From: Tubiluchus corallicola
Lineage: Eukaryota > Priapulida > Priapulimorpha > Priapulimorphida > Tubiluchidae
Length of the DNA: 64,000 bases
Direction: 5' to 3'
Assembly (NCBI GenBank): GCA_030141605.1
Contig: JAQGDQ010000566.1
Span: forward strand, 62,001 to 126,000
Of the stretch, positions 36,465 to 48,840 are shown piece after piece (position 1 is the first letter of the stretch; each line of letters opens with the position of its first letter). The notes beneath the pieces were generated by a model, which was not told where the DNA came from, ran no database searches, and saw only the letters and a list, made by a program, of their open reading frames with translations. Made by a program: the position numbers and the translations under genes.

Positions 36465-36858
36465 TATTGGTGAGCATCGAATGTTCGAGTTTGAACGAGC
36501 TTTTTTAGTTCGATTTCGATTTGAACCTAAAATTAAGATTCGAATAATTCAGCCCTTCAGCCACTTATGTTCTTTATCATTAAAACGTTTGAAACAGCAT
36601 GGAATTAGCAATTAGCACAATTTTGCTGCAATTTCTGTGCAAAATGTGCAATAAACTAGCAGTGGTTTTACTGCAGAACAAAATCAAGTACTCTGCATGA
36701 TCTTTGTAAGGCCACTTTTTACTAGTGGTTCGAAAACAGGTTCAAAATTCTTTCAAACTCAATTCAAATTCGATTCGAAATTCGGTTCAATCTGTAGTCG
36801 AAAGTCACATATTTGATTCGATTCGAATTCGCATTCTAGTAGAGAATGCTCACCCCTA
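36465..36858. mobile_element. hAT MITE with 8-bp target duplication
   Basis: The termini TATTGGTGAGCAT and, inverted, TAGGGGTGAGCAT are flanked on both sides by TTGTATAG (36457-36464 and 36859-36866). The interior is a degenerate palindrome of TTCGAATTCGAA-like motifs. The clean target duplication dates the insertion as fairly recent. Confidence 0.85.
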
Positions 36859-36869
36859 TTGTATAGTAA

Positions 36870-39800
36870 CACAAAATGGCAGAGTACATTGATACAATGC
36901 AGTATTGGAACATACACATACTTTGAAAAATAACTCGGGGCTGTACTGTGGGAAGCTGGGAGGAAGCCCTTGGCCACATGTGCTCTGTAGTCATTAATTT
37001 CTGTTAACTCGGTTTTCATTTTAGGAAATGGCATATTAAATTATATAACACAGTGCGGTGACATCTGTTGACAAGAAAAATGGAATTGTAATTTAATGCC
37101 TCTTGAGGTTTCTGTGTTATTCAGCTACTACCTTTAACTGGCTTAAGTAGCAAATATTCACAAGAAATAATTTATACGTATTAAGTATTTTAGCAAAAAT
37201 GATTTTACTTATAATACCCCTACCAGGCCTACAAGTAGCACTATATTTTTTCCTTCACAATACAGATATCACACGTGTTGTACTTATGGCGATGCCCTGT
37301 CACTTCGCCCAAAGTTTCAGAGCTAATTATCTATAATTTACTTGTATATCGAAAATCGTAAAACAGTCAAAACTTGCCACAAAATTTGTATATTGATATA
37401 TCTTCTGTATTACACAACTTGCGGTGTGAAGCAAAAACTTCTATGACAATTTCACAAACAAATACGCTAACGAAACTTTTTATAACACAGGTAATCTAAA
37501 CAAGCCATGTCCGCTTTTCTACACTCGTCTCCTGCAGACTCGTGCGCGACGAAACAATCGGGTCATGTGACCATTCTGATTGCGTCAGCACAGTAGTGAC
37601 AGTAGCATAGGTATCGCCATCTACTGAAATGATTACTGAACTTACACAAGCTAATGTATCAGTTAAAACAATATTAAAGAAGCAAATTTTTAAAGAAAGA
37701 ATATCAGTTGGAAACTGTTGTAAGAACGAAACCATTTAGTTAAAATCGTGTTAAAAGTTACACCAACTTTATTGACTTCATAATATGAGTAGGAGTAGCG
37801 GACTTGTTTAAACGTCGCTATTGGGAGTGACGTCATTTAGAAAGAGTTCAGGGCTTCTTCCAGAAAAGGAAAGTAAGCCCGCCAACACTTATGTTATTGT
37901 TGTGCAACAGCAAAACGAAATTCCTATTTTGAACAGAAATTCTGTACCGATTTTATATTCGGAACATTAAATTCAATGCACGACAGTTCAAGAAAATTGA
38001 AACTTATAGGCCTATTTTTTAGAATTCAGTTCATCTATTTTGCGAAGAACATATCACACCGCGTGTACCACCACAACGACGCTGCCAGTTCATTTTATCA
38101 ATTAAACAATTGTTCCATCAAACGGGAACGAAGTATATGCGTTTACTTATGTGGGTATAATAATAATAATTGTGTGTGCCCCACCTTGTTATGAATCTAT
38201 ATGAGTATGCTGGTCTACTGCCGCATATGTACATATTACAGTGTACAGTCATATTACAATCACAGTTGCTATCGCTTTTATGTATGAATTCCCATTACAA
38301 ATGTAGACCTACAATTTCTGTTGTAAGTTTTTAAAACATTTACTGCCTGCAGTATGGCTAATATTACGCTATTGTTACCCGAATCACTAGTTACAAGTAG
38401 GGTTATTGTTTTCCTTGTGAAACGTGCTTGCTTAGTTGTAAATATAACGTCTACAGGGTGTATCAAAAGACACAGTGCTGTAAAATATACTTATAAACTT
38501 ACATTAGAACGAGAACCAAGGTTTGTGGTGGGGAAAGTAGAACTATGTAAATACAATGTGTAATCATTTTTCATCATTATGATGTCACAATGCAGAAATT
38601 CGGATTCATTTTGGATAGAAAAGAAAGCAAGTATTCAAAACATTCAACTTGATGAACTTAAACGTGTTCTTCATAACATGCATGCGACGTCGTTCCCTCT
38701 TATGACTACAAGTACAAATCACCAATAACAATGTAGGGAATCTCTTGCCAAGTGACCAAACGCTCAATCGCATTTCATTGTGATTTGATCAGCATAAAAT
38801 TATTTAACTACATGTATGTCACGTTAATTATTTGCAATGCACTGTTTCTTTTGAACACACTATAGTTGTCTGAGGATTGTACATATTGACTTATCAGATA
38901 TTCAAGTGTAGAACGACTGTTATTTATTTGTTGCCTGCCGAGCAGAAAGAAAACGAAGTTCTTTCCTGTTTGGAGCTGAAATATAGAGGTTTTGAGATCT
39001 GGCTAAGCTAGCTTGGAAGATTGATATTGTGAAATTTAGTGTCTGTTTGACAGAATGTTGGGAATAGTTAAAAACACAGCACGTGATGCGATCATTTGAA
39101 CGAGACAATAGGATGCACAAGTACTTCTACGATTAGCACTTTTGACACATTAAAGCGGTGAATAGAGATGAAAATTGCAAAAGAGGGAAAATTGTAAGTG
39201 ACATAGTGTAGCGTTCAGATGAATGTTGAAGACATGTGCCTTGACTGATGTTAATGAATCTCTATAGCTCACGTCGTTTGATAACTGTACAGTTGAAAAA
39301 TAAAATTATTTGTAATCAATATAGCTACTTATTGTTTCGTCTTTTGTGACATTTCAATTTTTGCTCTCAATCGAATAGTTGAAAGGAGGTTCTTATTCTC
39401 TGCTGTTGTGAGTTAATGAGGAAGTGAGTGAATCGGTAGGTTGGTTAGCTAGCCAATCACTCAGTTAATCAACCAATCGATTAATAAAATAATGAAAAGC
39501 TTAGTTGTGTATTAGGGTCGTGTGTATGACGATGGTGAAGAAGGTGATGATGATGCCGTGACGGTGATGACGATTGGTGACGATGATGGCAACGCTATTG
39601 TTACCTGAATTACTAGTTACACATAGGCCTTTCGTTTTTCCTTGTGAAACGTGCTTGCTTTGTTATAAACGATGATGATGATGATGCTAAAGGTCATAAT
39701 TATTGTGTCACCCGGTAAGAAAATAAGCATATCATTATTTCTTACAATTCATCAAGTTCAAACTCAGGATTCGCAAGCTCAATTCAGAATCAAAACTGAC

Positions 39801-40590
39801 AGTCAAACTAAAGCTGCAATTTAGGACTGAACCCTCCAACATCGCACAACTGCAAAGTAAAGTCCAGGTTAATGTTTTTCAGTCTAACTTACTTAAAAAA
39901 GCAGAAATCCAAGAATAGGACCAGATAACTTTTGACATTATTAAGCCAATTTTTATTTTTTTGACTATAGGCTTAAAGCACAAGAAATCCTCCATTTACA
40001 TAAAGTTTAAAAATTCGAATTGAAATACCACTTTTCTTGTCCTTTAAGCAACATGAACCTCATCTTCATCAATGCCACAAATAAGTCTAAAGTACGACTA
40101 AGCATGTTTTTTTATCATTGTATGCAGTAAACCTAAATGGCAATCATTTTCTTTAGTAGGCTTATACCGACAAATTTATATAATTTTGTTAAGTTGAGTT
40201 AACTGTGTCCGTCTATTCAAAATAATTATGGCTATATTATTACGTACTCAAGATAAATGCAGAGTAAATGCGAGTTGAGTTTAGTTGAGTATAAACTCAT
40301 GAGTTACAGGCATCTTGTGTAATCCGTAAGATTTGAACTGAGTCTGCAATAAAATCACCAATAATTTTTGTTTCAAATTTAGTAAAATTATGTCCTAAAA
40401 ATGGGAAACTTGATTTTTAGATTTATTACCTTTAATTTTATTTGTACTAATTGTGATAGTTTTATTACCAATTTCTATGTCAACAATTTTTTATTCTTTT
40501 CGGCTGATACAATTCAGACACTGCAAACCGGAATTCAGCATAGAGCCCATTCAGTAGGTATAGCTGTGGTAAGACTAGAACCTAGCTAAT
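36870..40590. other. Intergenic region without recognised genes
   Basis: No coding frame here has convincing composition or neighbours. A motif block at 38368-38448 (CGCTATTGTTACC, CTAGTTACA, TTTCCTTGTGAAACGTGCTT) recurs at 39592-39672 in direct orientation, the second copy flanked by GAT-rich repeats. The remainder is unremarkable AT-rich DNA. Confidence 0.5.
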
Positions 40591-40599
40591 TTTCAAAGC

Positions 40600-40795
40600 T
40601 AAACGTCCAGGACGAGGTACTGAACCAGCAGAGGAGTCGTAACCATGTTTGCATGCAAATACGTCATCCCTCTACAAGATAAACAGCCAGGATCAGAAAC
40701 CGCCCAGGGCGAGTATCGATCCCAATGATCACCTATCTATTGTGACTTTGGTTTTTTAACACACGCAGTAACCATTCCGCTATACCCTCGCTTCA
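40600..40795 (-). mobile_element. tRNA-derived SINE
   Basis: On the minus strand TAGCGGAATGGTTA (A box, 40769-40782) and GGGATCGATACTC (B box, about 40711-40723) are well preserved. They are followed by a body with CCTGGCTGTTTATC. The same CTGGCTGTTT motif follows the B box of the SINE at 20068-20300. The tail end is not defined. Confidence 0.7.
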
Positions 40796-41309
40796 AAATT
40801 AATGGAGATAGTCAGTCTTTGTTTTGCTCTCGTGTTAACTGTTATAGAAAATTGTCACAATTTCAGCCAAAATCTCAAATTTGAATTGTGAGCTAACTTG
40901 GAAAAAAAATTATGTAATTCACTAAGAATAACGAGATTTTTTGTTATTTATATACACCGGTCATTTATTTGCTAATCTGATGTAAGAAAAGTAAATGACT
41001 AGAGCTTGCTTAGCTTGAACTTGAAAATTTGTTGATTGTGGTGACCAGTGGGGCATTTACGAGCAAAATAAAGAATGTTTTTGTGTGTAATGGAAACTCT
41101 GAATAATGTACTAGAAGATGTCATGAGTTGTCCTCCATTTTCATTTGCAAATAAAGGATGTCACAAGACGAGTGACGTCTCCTTTGAGGCTATTGTTGTC
41201 AAAATAAACGCGAAGTAGTGACCGGTCACAGTTCACCAGGTAAATAAAGTAAGTCTAAGCATTGTGTATAAACTGTGGCAGTGCACTTTTATCGAAAACT
41301 ACACGTGAG

Positions 41310-41385
41310 TTATGATGATGATGATGATGATGATGATGATGGTAATGATGATGTTGACAACAATAACAACAACAATAATAATAAG
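41310..41385. repeat. GAT and AAC/AAT microsatellites
   Basis: A (GAT)n tract passes into (AAC)n and (AAT)n units just upstream of the ammonium transporter start. Whether it lies in the promoter is unknown. Confidence 0.85.
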
Positions 41386-41666
41386 TATAATTTTATCACG
41401 AGTAATTAAAGATTAATATTATAACTTCTCCAACATACAAGAAGAATTTTCATTTGGTTGCGTTAAAATTACCATGTTGAACATTTTCCAACTAAACCGT
41501 TTGCCATTGCCTCAAGGGTTAGTAATTAAACGAACCTCACATGACTGCACTAGCTCGCAGAAATACTTGGAAGTCTCGAAGATGTTACCCCTAGGCACCA
41601 AGCTACTACATTTCGTGACTACGCAGTAGTACTGAGTGCCACAGAGGAGGTGAAAAGAGAGACATC

Positions 41667-44600
41667 ATGGCTGCTCCTGTGTGGACTTACCTTCCTCATG
41701 AGTTCGATGTTACTGAAAGCCCAGCTGTGCAGCTTATACTGAATATGTCAACTGACGATGTTGTCAAATTAGTTCTCAGCGTAGAAAGTCTGAAGTCAAA
41801 TGTCGATATTTTCTTTCTTCTGGTCATATCCGCACTCATCTTATGTAAGTGTTTATGCATCTAAACTACTTACTTAAAGTACGTTACACACTTGGCTATG
41901 TATAAATCTGAAGACAGAACGTATTTATAACAGTTTGGAGACTTAGGATCCTTCAAATTCTGACGATTAAAGCCTTCAAAATCAACTACAGAAACATGCT
42001 ACTAGAGGCCACTATGATAGGGCAGAGTTGCACCTGAGATTGGATTAGTTCACCATCTCTGTAAGGTCAGTCGACGTAATGTTGACCCGTCAGGCAAGTG
42101 TTACAAACTTCATAGTTGCAAGCAATGTTATAAAGTAACAATTTCATTCGAATACAAATGGAGAATGTGCTTAAATTAAAACGCTTTTGAATTTGGAAGT
42201 GAGTTAATATTGATTGTTCAAATTCAAATTTGGTCCTAGATACTATTACCTCGTCATCATCTGTCAATTTGCCTGTTGCAATTTAAATATTACACATCTG
42301 GTTTATTATTAACATGTTAAAACATTTAAATACTAAGCGTGCTATGTGTTGCTTTTTCGTAAACTGTAACTCGTGCAAGAAACGTTTTGACTGCTATAAA
42401 ATAGGAAATGTTTTGAAGTTTTTTAAACTGAATTTGTCCAAAATTTAAACCAAACCAATCTTCGAAAATAGTGAATTTTAAAAATCTAGTAATTAAGAGC
42501 TCGTTTCATCATTAATAAATAATTTTGTACGTAAATAAATATGAAGAGCGTTGTGTTACTCATAAATTACTAAACGCCTTAAGATTTTATGAGACTGGAC
42601 GCCAATAATTCTCCGAAATACAACAGATATCATTATGTCAGTCTCGTACAGCAAGCTAACACTAGCTTTAGATGTCCAATGTAAAACATGAATGCTATTA
42701 TGATTGAGGTCTAAACGTAAAACCCAAAATTTTATAATAAAACATCAATACATGTTCATAAACATAGCCCTCTGCACGTATAAGTCATGAAGCTCTCAAT
42801 CCAGACAGGATTTTGTGATAACCGAATCACGATGATGAAAAGCCAGCGAAAGGGGCGCAAAAATTTGGACGGCAGAACCACATAGGGGTGTATTTGAAGT
42901 GAGGCTTTTAGGTCTGCCTACCTCCTAACAAGAGCAACTGTCATAAGAACCTGCGTTCCCAATTACTTCTGTACTTTGCGTGTACAATACATCGAGTGTA
43001 GTGCGCCTACTTGTCTTAAAATGTGCGTATTTTTTTAAGTTTAGAGGGCGGAAAATTTCAGAGGGGCACGCAAAAACCAAAACCCATGACGAATATCTCA
43101 TCGTTGCGTCACTTTCGGTGGCTGACAGCTATGTGATTTCTGAATGCATTTTGTAATAACACCAATAAAGATATTGTAGTGTTACATGTTTAAAGCACAA
43201 GAAAAACCTCTTATTAAGGGTAGCTGACTCAATGACCCGAAGGTCTACCCTTTCGCTACCCTTTCTCTTGCATACACGTAATCACTTAATAAATTTTCTT
43301 CCTCTTATTTTTGTGTAAATTTGGGTTTAATCAGTTGTGTGTTGTATGCGCTCTATGTGTACTACAAGAGATGCCTATGTATTCATAAATAAATCTTAAA
43401 AATTCATGTTGGATCATTTACATTTTGTCTTCTTGCATCAGTAACGTTGTATAAAACTATATAAGACGTTTGAAACAACTTTAGATAACATTGCGTAAAG
43501 TAAAAAATAATAAACAGCGCAATCGTAGCGCACTCTTCCCTAATTAAGCAAAAATTTAAATTACTTTACAATGTCAATAATATGAAGCACACTGGTGATG
43601 GTGATACAGTGCTGTTTCACAAGATGGCGCGAATATTTTAAATTATTAAGAATTTTTTTTTGAAATAGGTAAACATAATACTAAAAAATATAAGTTTATA
43701 TGAATTTGATACAGTGCTGTTTCACAAGGTGGCGCGAATATTTTAAATTAAGATTTTTTGAAATAGGTAAGCATAATGTTAAAAAACATAAGTTTATATG
43801 TAATTTTTTTGGGATTGACTTTAAAATTACGTTTCCTTAACGTTTAACTTTTAGCAGTGTCCGTCACTGTTCAGGGTTATTATCTTATCTGCATGCGAAT
43901 AAGCCTAGTTTGCTTTACACCGTCTCAACAAATACTAGGTCAGTCTCCCATCAATTTTGTACCACGAGTTTTTTCCTCTTGTCATTTCTTCCACAAACCC
44001 GCACACCGCGCAGTCATTAAAGTGAAGTAGCTGTGGACATTCTGGATACTAAAATCAAAACTATCGTGTCATGGCCAACTCCTACAGTCAGCAACAACAT
44101 GTAGCTTTCACTGGTTGTAATAAATGACATTGTCAAGGTTGAGATTTCCCTCAGAGGAAAACGCGTCCCCGTTCTTGGCTTTTTACGTTTTCATAACATT
44201 TAGAGTGAGGAATTTTATGTGCTTTTGATGCTTAAAGCCAATAGGCGTGCTGGCACATTTAAAAGGAAACACATTGTTGAATTTAGACAACAACTAAATT
44301 AAAATGACAGCAAAATTAAATTAAGCTAAAACGTTCACCAAATTTAAATTCTTTATCAGCTTGCTAGTGCTATAATACTAACAATTAGCACATTAAACAT
44401 TTTTGCTCTACAAACTTGTCTCTTAAAAGAAAGCAGGATGATTTTTCATATCCTACCTCATTTTGAAGTACGTAAAAGTACACATTTTCACACCTATAAT
44501 AATGACAAAGTGTTTCTCATAATTAAATAACATGTTAAAAGCTTAATTTATGACAGGCGAGCCCAACTAGCGATGTCATCACTAGAGGATCTCGAAGATA

Positions 44601-47600
44601 TTCAGCATATAAAGAGCACCCGTATTGCTGTTTGCCAGGAGGCAATACGGGTGCTCTTTATATGCTGAATCTCTTTAACATCTGCTTGACACTGCATGGA
44701 GTTCTTATTGTTAAATGTGTTAAAAATTGCCTCCTGGCAAACAGCAATACGGGTGCTCTTTATATGCTGAATATCTTCGAGATCCTCTAATCACAAACTA
44801 ACATAATTATCAACAGCACAAACATTCCATGGGCATGTTGCACGTGTTTGCGAAAGCGAAAATTGAAGTATAGTGTTAATGTACAACATTCAGTGTGATT
44901 CATAAAAACTGGGCAAATTTTAAGTTTAAAATTCAAATTTATCTATATGTTCGCGCATGAGCTCTCGGACGTTTACACTACGTCACTACGAACACCTCTG
45001 TTGTGAGAGGTACACACCTGTTTTGTGCAGCGCGTTTCCAAGATGCAGGCACTAGTGCCTATCTAACTAACAAATGTCGAAATGCATGACTAGTGAAGAA
45101 TTAGCCGCAAGAGCGGAAAATCGTTGATATAGTTATATAAACGAGTTTAAACTATTGTTTGTTCTTTTCACTGACGGAATTACAAATACTGTCTCCGAAA
45201 ACCAACTATAATTCTCCGAATTCTTAAACATTATCAGATTCTGATAGATTTAAGAAAGAATTTATATTTCAGATCAACGCCGCTTAAGTGACAAAAAATC
45301 AGGCAGGTTATGATCACATTTCTCCAAAGTTTCTTTAAACTTGTCGCAGAAACCTATAACCAAAATAGTTTACAAAATCATCTCACGTTCTCAGTTTCCG
45401 AATCTGTTAAAGGGTGTTAAATCCTACTTTTAGAGACACAGATTTATGGAACGTACCAAATACCGCCCACTAACGTGTATATTAAAATTTCCAGAGACAG
45501 TAACAAATAGGTAATTGAGCTGGTTTTGTAATGGCGCACCCTCTTATCACATGCTTACAGATACGGCGATGGCTGTCAATACGCTCATTTAAATTTTGTA
45601 AAAACTTGGAAAAAAGCTAAATAATAACAAAGTTACGGCTACAGTAGGCCCATTTATCAAATTACCAAAAACAGGCGATTGTTTGCTGTTTGAATTACTG
45701 GAATTTCAAAACTTATACCCTATTGCATGACCAATGATGCGTTAAAAAAATTACGTGACAGACGTCAGAGTTCGTATATATATATATATATATTATTCAC
45801 ATTAATTTAAGTATATATTTCTATTTCTATATATATTTCTGTATATATATATACTATAATATAAGTATATATATAGGTATGTCACGTAAATAACTGGCAA
45901 TAAGTTTTAACACATCATAGGTCATGCAATAGGGTATAAATTCTGAACCTACAGTAATTCAAACAACAAACAATCGCATGTTTTTGGTAAATTGATAAAT
46001 ATAAGCTAACAAGCAGGTATTGCTTGCAGACCAGGATAGATGGGCAATTAGGACAAATTGCTCACTCACGCATAAGTAAACCGCACTGGATCAGGCACAG
46101 TCAAGTGACAAACATGGTCACTGGTGGATTTGGATATAAATTCATTTGTGTTTTACCCATTTTAATGCACCGCGTTGTGAATAAATTTTATTATTTCAAA
46201 TCCGTCAACATAAAGGATTTTTGAACAGATATCATAACAAGATATAAGTAATATCAACACAATTTCAAGCGTAAGTTAAGCTATGTTGTGATTGCAATAA
46301 CTTGAACGTAACTTCTGTGTTCCAATAAAACGGGATTATGTAGCATATCTTAATAATAATAAACTATTGACAAATAACAAGTGTAAAGCTCACTGCAATT
46401 GAATTGCAAATTCCAAAGGATGGTAAACTTCTATTACAGCAACAGACCTAATAATTAACAGGTCGCAAAGCTACTTAATTAACTTTCACGAATGAAAAAT
46501 TGCACTGAAATGAAAAAGCTTTGCTGCTACTAATGTTATTTTCAGAAATCCTTTCGTTCATTTTCAGTTATGCAATGTGGATTTGCATTCCTCGAGGCAG
46601 GGGCTGTTCGCAGCAAAAACTGTACGAATATTCTAATCAAAAACATGCTAGACGCAAGTAAGTTCAACAGTTTTTATTTACGTAACGCTTATTTTTATTT
46701 AAATATGTCTGGATAATGAAACATCTGAAAGATCTCGAATGTTTTTTTCAGTTTCTGTGCTAACCTCAAAATTCATGATGTAGCTTATTTCAGTGATTAA
46801 TATCGGTGTACCGGTAATGACCACGATGATGATGATTATGTCTCTAGCTAATGACAGTGATTACAGCAAAGATAATGGTGATGATGATGATGATGATGGT
46901 GATAATGATGATAGTGATGATGATGATGACGATGATGATGATGATGATAATCATGATGATGATGACGACGACGACGACGACAATGATGATGATTATGTCT
47001 CTAGCTAATGACGGTGATTACAGCAAAGATAATGGTGATAATGATGACGACGACGACGACGACGATGATAATGTTGTTGATGTTGGTGATGATGATAACA
47101 TTGATAATTACAATGACGATTTGTTGTTGTATACTGATGAAAATTCGTTTCGCACGGATTATGCCTGATATAAATTATCCGAGTGAATGAAACAAAGAGG
47201 CGGTAGCGATAACGACAATGAGAACCATTAAGGCCAATAACAACAACAAAAACAAGAACACACTAAATTTCACGTTGTTAGTTATTTTAATTTTACATAC
47301 TGTTAAAAAATAATAGTCTTTCTATCTTTTATATCATTCCATATATGAGTTTCATTCAATACATCATCCAATTTTAAGCACTAATGTTTTTTATCACGAT
47401 TCACTTTAAATTTTCAGATTATCTCCATTACTTTTTTTCTCTATCACTGTGTGGGACAATCTAACAAGCCCTGCTTTTTGATTGCCCGCAACACATTTAC
47501 CTTCGTGTATAAGTGAACAGCGTTTGAGGCTTTTTCTGTGCAGTATTTCTTATTTGTATTATATCCATTGTAGGCCCTTTCACTAGATATTGTATATGTA

Positions 47601-48772
47601 ACCATTGTAAATGTGTAAGGTGAAATAAATGACTTATGACTTATGACGCAGTTTAACTTTGAATCATGTACCTGCTACTATAAGCTAGACGGGTTTAGCT
47701 ATTCAGAAATGATGATTGTTTGCCTCTTATTTTGTCTTTTGGCTCTTATTGAAAGAACCTAGGTGGGTACTTAGTTTATTGTTGACCATCAACTTGGTGA
47801 GGTGGACTTTAAGCAAGTGGGACCAGGAATTTGATTGAAGAACGAGATTTTCCCGTTTTCCATAAAAGAGTATATCTGTTATGTTGTGATGAATAAAACA
47901 TATCAACGCGAAGCGAAACTGGTTTCCACTTTAATTACAAAACACATGTAGTTGATAAAACTACCATATAACGGAAAGGCTCATTTGAGTATAACTAGCT
48001 TCTGTACATTACTACAACTGCAATGATAATTTTATTACTCACAGGTATAGCTGGAGTAGCCTACTGGGCAATCGGCTACCCTTTCGCATTTGGAGAAGGA
48101 AACGCTTTCATTGGGTACCATCACTGGTTTAGTTACGCTTTGACCAAAGAACAAATGGCGCATTGGTTATTCCAGATGGTATTCGCAGCTACTGCTGCAA
48201 CTATTGTATCAGGAGCAATGGCAGAGAGATGCGATTTCATTGCTTATTTTGCATATAGTTTTGCTCTAACAGGTAATTAAAAAGACAGTACAGCGTACGG
48301 TAAATTATTGTTCAAATGAAAGAAGAAATACTGAAATTGTTGTTTCAGAATTTGTCACTCGGTTGACCTATTCGCACTTAAAGTCAAATTAGAGTCACTT
48401 AAAATCAAACTGTCACGTTAGACAGTTAACACAATTGATGTGTAATTTCTATCATATGTCAACCAGCAGTTTAAGGTAATCATGTACCTAACTTATAATA
48501 CCTACTATAAAACATTGAAATCCCTACTTGCGTAGACTCTATAAGTTATGATAACTAATGCTCTAGTTTGACGTGAATTGAGAAATTGTGATGTTTCAGG
48601 TTTCATATATCCGGTAGTGACCCACTGGGCATGGTCATCGGAAGGATGGTTAGCCAAGGGAATATTTAATGGAGAAGTTGTTTTCCAGGTACAGAATAGT
48701 TTACATACTGATTGTTGTCGTTATCATTTTCCTTGCTGTTGCTGCTGCTGCTGTTGTTGTTGTTGCTGCTGC

Positions 48773-48840
<68 letters not shown>

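Noticed and set aside
40697-40795. tRNA gene on the minus strand
   Set aside because: A and B boxes are good, but no acceptor or anticodon stem can be drawn and a SINE body follows.
46793-47190. Asp-rich or Met-rich small proteins
   Set aside because: Generated by GAT/GAC triplet repeats in an intron.
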